64,000 nt of DNA. It comes from Geomonas ferrireducens. Lineage in GTDB: Bacteria > Desulfobacterota > Desulfuromonadia > Geobacterales > Geobacteraceae. Both the position numbers and the translations under genes were made by a program. The DNA is taken from NCBI RefSeq assembly GCF_004917065.1, contig NZ_SSYA01000001.1, positions 1,868,161-1,932,160 of the forward strand. Direction: 5' to 3'. The first letter of the stretch is position 1. The number at the start of each line of letters is the position of its first letter. This document shows positions 59,520 to 64,000 of the stretch, in pieces. The notes under the pieces were generated by a model. It had not been told where the DNA came from and ran no database searches. It saw nothing but the letters and a program-made list of their open reading frames with translations.

Positions 59520-60551
59520 ATGACTGACAAGGTACGTCTCACAGCGATGGTGCAGGCGGCGGGTTGAGCTGCCAAACTGGGCCCGGCGGGCCTGGAAGAA
59601 GCCATCCGCGACATAACCCGCTCGGACGACCCGAACCTCATCGTGGGGGTCGAGGGGGCCGAGGATGCCGGGATCTACCGCATCGGCGAGAGCCTCGCCC
59701 TGGTGGAGACGACCGACATCATCACGCCGCTTGTGGACGACCCATTCACCTTCGGCCGCATCGCCGCGGCCAACGCCCTTTCCGACGTCTACGCCATGGG
59801 TGGCAAACCGGTGACCGCGATGAACCTCGCCTTTTTTCCGGCCTGCTCGCTCCCGACTGCGGTCCTTGCCGCGATTCTCGCGGGGGGCGCCGATGCGCTC
59901 AAGGAGTCCGGCGCGTGCCTCGTCGGCGGTCACACCGTAGAGGACGACGAACTTAAATTCGGCCTCGCCGTCACCGGACTCATCGATCCCTCCCGCATCG
60001 TCCGCAACTGCACCGCGCGGCCGGGCGACCTTCTAGTTCTCACCAAACCGCTTGGGACCGGCATTGTCTCCACCGCGATCAAGGCGGAGATGATCGACGC
60101 CGCCCTCGAGGCCGAGGCGATCTCCTGGATGACCGCCCTGAACGCGAAGGCGTGCGAGCTGATGCTCGCCTGCAACGCCACCGCGGCGACCGACGTGACC
60201 GGTTTCGGCTTCATCGGGCACGCCTGCGAGATGGCGCTCGGCGCCGGCGTCTCCTTCAGGATCGAACTCGCCGCGGTACCGGTCATGGCCGGGGTCCCTG
60301 CGCTCATCGACGACGGCATGGTTCCCGCGGGGTGCTACCGTAACCGTCAGCATTACGAAGGGCACGTTACCGGTGCCACCGGCGATCCCCTTCTGCCGCT
60401 CTTCGATCCGCAGACCTCGGGCGGCCTCCTCATCTCCCTGGCACCGGCAGACGCCCGCGAGTTCCTCTCCCGTGCCGAGGCTTCCGGCCTCTTCGCCGCA
60501 GCGATCGGCGAGGTCGTTCCAGCCGCGGAGAGTACCCTTGTCTTCTTCTAG
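59520..60551 (+). CDS. selD: Selenophosphate synthase containing selenocysteine (UGA at codon 16)
   Basis: Makes selenophosphate from selenide and ATP, the selenium donor for Sec. ATG 59520 (GAGG upstream) starts [15 protein letters not shown], then UGA (59565-59567), then [11 protein letters not shown]. This matches the GCxxK/GUxxK active-site motif where other SelD have Cys or Sec. Reading through UGA gives 343 residues, the normal length. An ATG search that stops at UGA would wrongly start at 59643. The rest has [52 protein letters not shown] and DPQTSGGLL. Its end overlaps the next gene by 14 bases. Confidence 0.95.
59565..59595 (+). promoter_or_regulatory. Sec UGA codon with downstream bacterial SECIS-like hairpin
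   Basis: UGA at 59565-59567 is followed nine bases later by an 8-bp stem (59577-59584 with 59588-59595, two G-U pairs) and a GGC loop. Bacterial SECIS elements are small hairpins just downstream of UGA bound by SelB. The fit to a canonical loop cannot be judged by eye. Confidence 0.55.
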
Positions 60552-61800
60552 GGGCCTCGTCGCCGCCTTCGACCTCGGCACCACCACCATCGCCGCTTCG
60601 CTCCTCGACCCGGCAACCGGAACACGCATCGCCGCCACCGGCGCCCTAAACCCGCAACGCCCCTGGGGCGCCGACGTATTAGCCCGCCTCACCGCCGGAG
60701 AAAATCCCGAAACGCTGCGCGCCATGCAGGTGGCGCTGGCCCGCGAGATGGAGCGCATGACAGCGGAACTCCTGGAGCGCGTCGGCGCTGGGGGGCACGA
60801 TCTTGCCCGCGTGGCCATCGCCGGGAACCCCTCGATGGAAACCATCGCGCTGGCGCTGCCGGTCGAGTCGCTCGCCCATCCCCCGTTTCGTCCCCTTTTC
60901 TCGGCCGGGAAATCCGTCTCGACCCTTGAGCTTGGCTGGAACCGCGACTGTCCCGCCTACCTGCTGCCGCTTCCCGGCGGCTTCGTCGGCGGCGACCTCC
61001 TTGCCTTCCTCTTCGGCATGCCTGAGGTGCCCGCTGCGGGGACGCTCTTCCTTGACGTCGGCACCAACGCGGAAATCGCGCTTTTCGACGGCGAGCGCTA
61101 CCTCGCCACCTCGGCCGCCGCAGGCCCCGCCTTCGAAGGGGGGAACCTGAAGTGCGGCATGGCTGCGCTACCCGGAGCGGTGAGCGGCGTGCGCATCGAA
61201 GGGGAACGGGTCATCATCACCGCCATTCCAGGCGCACCGCCGCGCGGCATCTGCGGCACCGGCGTTCTCGACACCGTCGCGGCACTCCTCGAGCACGGCA
61301 TCGTCGACGCCACCGGCCGCCTGCTTCCCGCTGCGGAGATCGATTCCAACCTCGCCAACCGCGTGCAGGAGGTGAACGGCATCCCAGCTTTCATCCTGCA
61401 TCGCGACGCGAAAGCCGTGGTCTACCTGGACCAGGAGGACATCCGCGCGCTGCAGCTTGCCAAGGGGGCGATGCGCGGCGGGATGGAGATCCTTTTGGGG
61501 AAGGCGGCGCTTTCCCCGGACGAGGTTTCCAGGGTGGTACTGACCGGCTCATTCGGGGCGGTGCTGGCACCGGATGTGCTAAAAAAGGTTGGAATTTTCA
61601 ACGAAAAGATGGTAAGAATCACCGGATTTGTCAGGGAAGGGGCGCTGGCCGGAGTGGAGCGGGTTCTGCTCGTTGCGGACGGCATCGACCGGATGGAGGA
61701 CCTTGCGCAAAAGGTCCGCGTCATCCCCCTTTCCGGCACACCGCTCTTCGAAAAGCACTTCCTTGCAAATATAGACTTCCCCAAACAACCAGAAGCCTGA
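60538..61800 (+). CDS. RACo-like ASKHA ATPase (DUF4445), without ferredoxin domain
   Basis: A 420-residue cytoplasmic protein related to the C-terminal part of RamA/RACo, ATPases that reductively reactivate corrinoid proteins. ASKHA motifs are [16 protein letters not shown] near the start and [15 protein letters not shown]. Further motifs are [35 protein letters not shown] and [14 protein letters not shown]. The 2Fe-2S ferredoxin domain and linker of true RACo are missing. TTG 60538 with GGAG seven bases upstream is preferred, overlapping selD by 14 bases. Corrinoid context fits the cobalamin operon in this genome; the electron donor is unknown. Confidence 0.8.
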   Translation: MSSSRGLVAAFDLGTTTIAASLLDPATGTRIAATGALNPQRPWGADVLARLTAGENPETLRAMQVALAREMERMTAELLERVGAGGHDLARVAIAGNPSMETIALALPVESLAHPPFRPLFSAGKSVSTLELGWNRDCPAYLLPLPGGFVGGDLLAFLFGMPEVPAAGTLFLDVGTNAEIALFDGERYLATSAAAGPAFEGGNLKCGMAALPGAVSGVRIEGERVIITAIPGAPPRGICGTGVLDTVAALLEHGIVDATGRLLPAAEIDSNLANRVQEVNGIPAFILHRDAKAVVYLDQEDIRALQLAKGAMRGGMEILLGKAALSPDEVSRVVLTGSFGAVLAPDVLKKVGIFNEKMVRITGFVREGALAGVERVLLVADGIDRMEDLAQKVRVIPLSGTPLFEKHFLANIDFPKQPEA

Positions 61801-61912
61801 CCACGGAGGACTCGGAGGTTCACAGAGGTCCCGGAGGAAAGGCTCAAGGCTTTAACGTTTCACCTTCTTTTTATCCTCTGTGTCCTCAGTGGACCGCGGT
61901 GTCCTCTGTGGT
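61801..61912. repeat. Palindromic intergenic repeat, type B copy 1
   Basis: Begins at the first base after the RACo-like stop. The left arm has CCACGGAGGACTCGGAGG and CACAGAGG; the right arm has ATCCTCTGTGTCCTC and GTCCTCTGTGGT, an imperfect reverse complement. Copy 2 is at 63546-63628, on the other side of purH. Confidence 0.8.
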
Positions 61913-61965
61913 AATGCTTTCAAACAGTTGAAATCAACATCAAGGCTGCAAAAAAGGAGCGAGCA

Positions 61966-63528
61966 ATGGCAAAGATTGGGCGCGCGCTGGTAAGCGTGTC
62001 GGAGAAGACTGGCGTGGTGGAATTTTCCCGGGCATTGGCCGGTTACGGCGTGGAGATCCTCTCCACCGGCGGGACCGCGAAGCTTTTGCGTGAGGCGGGT
62101 ATCCCCGTGAAGGACGTCTCCGAGTTCACCGGTTTCCCCGAGATGCTGGACGGCAGGGTCAAGACGCTGCACCCGAAGGTGCACGGCGGCATCCTCGGGA
62201 TGCGTGAGAACCCGGCGCACGTCGCCAAGATGCAGGAGCACGGCATCGAGCCGATCGACATGGTGGTGGTGAACCTCTACCCGTTCGAGGCGACCGTTGC
62301 CAAGGAAGACTGCACCATGGAAGACGCCATCGAGAACATCGATATCGGCGGCCCGACCATGCTCCGCTCCGCTGCCAAGAACAACCGCGACGTCACCGTC
62401 ATCGTCGACCACGCCGACTACGCGACCGTGCTTGACGAGATGAAGGCGAGCGGCGGCAGCGTCTCCCGCGAGACCAACTTCCGCCTGGCTGTGAAGGTTT
62501 ACCAGCACACCGCGGCATACGACGGCGCCATCTCCAACTGGCTCGGCGCACGCACCGGCGAAGGGGTCGCCAAATACCCGGATACCCTCACCATGCAGTA
62601 CAAGCTGGCCCAAGGGATGCGCTACGGCGAGAACCCGCACCAGTCCGGCGCCTTCTACGTCGAGAAGGGGGCGAAGGAATCCTCCATCTCCACGGCGCGC
62701 CAGATCCAGGGCAAGGAGCTCTCCTACAACAACATCGGCGACACCGATGCGGCGCTCGAGTGCGTGAAGCAGTTCGACCAGCCCGCCTGCGTCATCGTGA
62801 AGCACGCGAACCCCTGCGGCGTCGCCGTCGCCGGCAGCATCATGGAAGCCTACGACTTAGCCTACAAGACCGACCCCGAGTCCGCCTTCGGCGGCATCAT
62901 CGCCTTCAACCGCGAACTCGACGAGACCACCGCGCGCGCCATCGTGGAGCGCCAGTTCGTCGAGGTGATCATCGCGCCGAAGGTCACCGAGGCCGCGAGC
63001 GAAATCGTCGCCGCCAAGAAGAACGTCCGCCTCATGGAGTGCGGTTTCTGGCCGGAGCAGCCCGCCGCGCGTTATGATTTCAAACGCGTGAACGGGGGCA
63101 TGCTGGTGCAGGACGCCGACCTCGAACTCTTCAACGAGCTCAAGGTGGTGACCAAGCGCGCACCGACCGACCAGGAGATGGAAGACCTCCTCTTCACCTG
63201 GCGCGTCGCCAAGTTCGTCAAATCCAACGCCATCGTCTACGGCCGCAGCAACGCAACCGTCGGCGTGGGCGCAGGGCAGATGAGCCGCGTCAACTCCGCA
63301 CGCATCGCCGCCATCAAGGCCGAGCACGCAGGGATTCCGGTCCAGGGTGCGGTCATGGCGTCCGACGCCTTCTTCCCGTTCCGTGACGGCCTGGACAACG
63401 CGGCAAGCGTAGGTGTCACCGCGGTGATCCAGCCGGGCGGCTCCATGCGCGACGCCGAGGTCATCGCCGCCGCCGACGAGCACAACATCGCCATGGTCTT
63501 CACCGGCATGAGGCACTTCAGGCACTAA
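61966..63528 (+). CDS. purH: Bifunctional AICAR transformylase / IMP cyclohydrolase
   Basis: Last two steps of IMP synthesis. The N-terminal MGS-like IMP cyclohydrolase domain has [28 protein letters not shown] and [10 protein letters not shown]. The AICAR transformylase follows, with [12 protein letters not shown], the KHANPCG motif with catalytic Lys/His, [40 protein letters not shown] and [15 protein letters not shown]. The 520-residue length is normal. It is flanked by repeats and followed by purD. Confidence 0.97.
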   Translation: MAKIGRALVSVSEKTGVVEFSRALAGYGVEILSTGGTAKLLREAGIPVKDVSEFTGFPEMLDGRVKTLHPKVHGGILGMRENPAHVAKMQEHGIEPIDMVVVNLYPFEATVAKEDCTMEDAIENIDIGGPTMLRSAAKNNRDVTVIVDHADYATVLDEMKASGGSVSRETNFRLAVKVYQHTAAYDGAISNWLGARTGEGVAKYPDTLTMQYKLAQGMRYGENPHQSGAFYVEKGAKESSISTARQIQGKELSYNNIGDTDAALECVKQFDQPACVIVKHANPCGVAVAGSIMEAYDLAYKTDPESAFGGIIAFNRELDETTARAIVERQFVEVIIAPKVTEAASEIVAAKKNVRLMECGFWPEQPAARYDFKRVNGGMLVQDADLELFNELKVVTKRAPTDQEMEDLLFTWRVAKFVKSNAIVYGRSNATVGVGAGQMSRVNSARIAAIKAEHAGIPVQGAVMASDAFFPFRDGLDNAASVGVTAVIQPGGSMRDAEVIAAADEHNIAMVFTGMRHFRH

Positions 63529-63545
63529 AAATCGAAAATAAGCTC

Positions 63546-63628
63546 ACCACAGAGGGCACAGGGGAGCACGGAGGACACGGAGGAAAACCTTTGGGTTTCC
63601 TCTGCGACCCTCTGTGTCCTCTGTGGTT
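63546..63628. repeat. Palindromic intergenic repeat, type B copy 2
   Basis: About 83 bp between purH and purD. The left arm ACCACAGAGGGCACAGG and the right arm CCTCTGTGTCCTCTGTGGT are reverse-complementary, with GGAGGAAAACC / GGTTTCCTC at the tip. It probably forms a long hairpin in the purH-purD transcript. Confidence 0.8.
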
Positions 63629-63656
63629 ACAGCTTTTGATGTCAAGGAGAACGATT

Positions 63657-64000
63657 ATGAAGGTATTGGTAGTAGGCAGCGGCGGGCGCGAGCACGCGCT
63701 GGTCTGGAAGATCGCACAGTCCCCGCTCGTGGAGAAGGTGTTCTGCGCTCCGGGTAACCCGGGGACCGCGACGCTCGCCGAGAACGTCGACATCGCCGTC
63801 GACAACCTCCAGGGGCTCCTCGACTTCGCCAAAAAGGAAGGGGTCGAGCTGACCGTGGTCGGACCGGAACTCCCGCTTTCGCTGGGGCTTGTCGACCTCT
63901 TCGAGGAGAACGGCATGAAGGCCTTCGGCGCGCGCAAGAACGCCGCCATCATCGAGGCGTCCAAGGCGTTCTCGAAGGACCTGATGCAGAAGTACAACGT
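63657..64000 (+). CDS. purD: Phosphoribosylamine-glycine ligase, 3' end outside window
   Basis: Joins phosphoribosylamine and glycine to GAR in purine synthesis. The first 114 codons are visible: MKVLVVGSGGREHALVWKIA, KVFCAPGNPGTATLAENV, LTVVGPELPLSLGLVDLFEE and the FGARKNAAIIEASKAFSKDLM segment, all typical of PurD. AAGGAGA lies upstream of ATG 63657. The gene continues past base 64000. Confidence 0.96.
   Translation, partial: MKVLVVGSGGREHALVWKIAQSPLVEKVFCAPGNPGTATLAENVDIAVDNLQGLLDFAKKEGVELTVVGPELPLSLGLVDLFEENGMKAFGARKNAAIIEASKAFSKDLMQKYN

Noticed and set aside
59520-59642. selD as a pseudogene because of the in-frame TGA
   Set aside because: The TGA is at the exact active-site Cys/Sec position and the downstream sequence is fully conserved.

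Overview
The window is chromosomal DNA from a high-G+C, Gram-negative, mostly anaerobic bacterium. It is most likely a Geobacter-type deltaproteobacterium (Desulfuromonadota; Geomonas/Citrifermentans-like). The pointers are an anaerobic (early-cobalt) cobalamin operon, a selenocysteine-containing SelD, a c-type multiheme cytochrome fusion, PilZ and GGDEF proteins, a probable sigma-54 promoter, a CIRCE-controlled hrcA-grpE-dnaK-dnaJ operon, a tol-pal operon, and several classes of ~100-bp palindromic intergenic repeats. The taxonomic call is inference from gene content and protein style; no 16S gene is present.

Layout. 1-8.4 kb: cobalamin operon on + (cbiET partial, cbiL, cbiF, cbiG, a cbiH-cobQ fusion, cbiB, cobD). 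8.6-12.6 kb: a PilZ protein on - behind a sigma-54-like promoter, divergent from a zinc-uptake operon (zur-like regulator, znuA, znuC, znuB). 12.7-18.7 kb: diguanylate cyclase, cardiolipin synthase, thioredoxin-TPR protein, then rsmB-rpe-nudix. 18.7-22.1 kb (-): TraB-like membrane protein, HhH glycosylase, gamma-carbonic anhydrase-like protein, nadA. 22.3-28.2 kb: tatA, two hypotheticals, and the complete tolQ-tolR-tolA-tolB-pal-cpoB cluster on -. 28.5-40.5 kb: nitrilase-family amidase, hemW, the heat-shock operon running on into a PLD nuclease-like protein and a class A PBP, then gpmA and an M23 peptidase.

40.7-43.7 kb is the accessory stretch. Two paralogous structured RNA elements with similar promoters, co-varying hairpins and 3' terminator hairpins flank a DUF3332-type lipoprotein. 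Next to the second element lie an Abi_2 abortive-infection gene and an XRE antitoxin-like gene, with visibly lower G+C, abutting tRNA-Thr(CGT). This RNA pair is the strongest candidate in the window for something undescribed.

43.9-50.3 kb: a Cpx-like two-component system with a CpxP/Spy-like periplasmic protein and a PDZ protein, a lone receiver protein, and a LytS/LytR pair. 50.5-52.8 kb: a Tat-exported FMN dehydrogenase behind three phased direct repeats, then a triheme cytochrome fused to a phosphate-binding-protein-like domain. 52.9-54.8 kb (-): a DruA-like (DUF4338) gene that reads in frame into a glutaminyl cyclase gene. 55-58.2 kb (-): thiC and a thiE-thiD fusion behind a TPP riboswitch. 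58.3-64 kb (+): alr, selD (UGA as Sec at codon 16), a RACo-like ATPase, purH and the start of purD, with palindromic repeats on both sides of purH.
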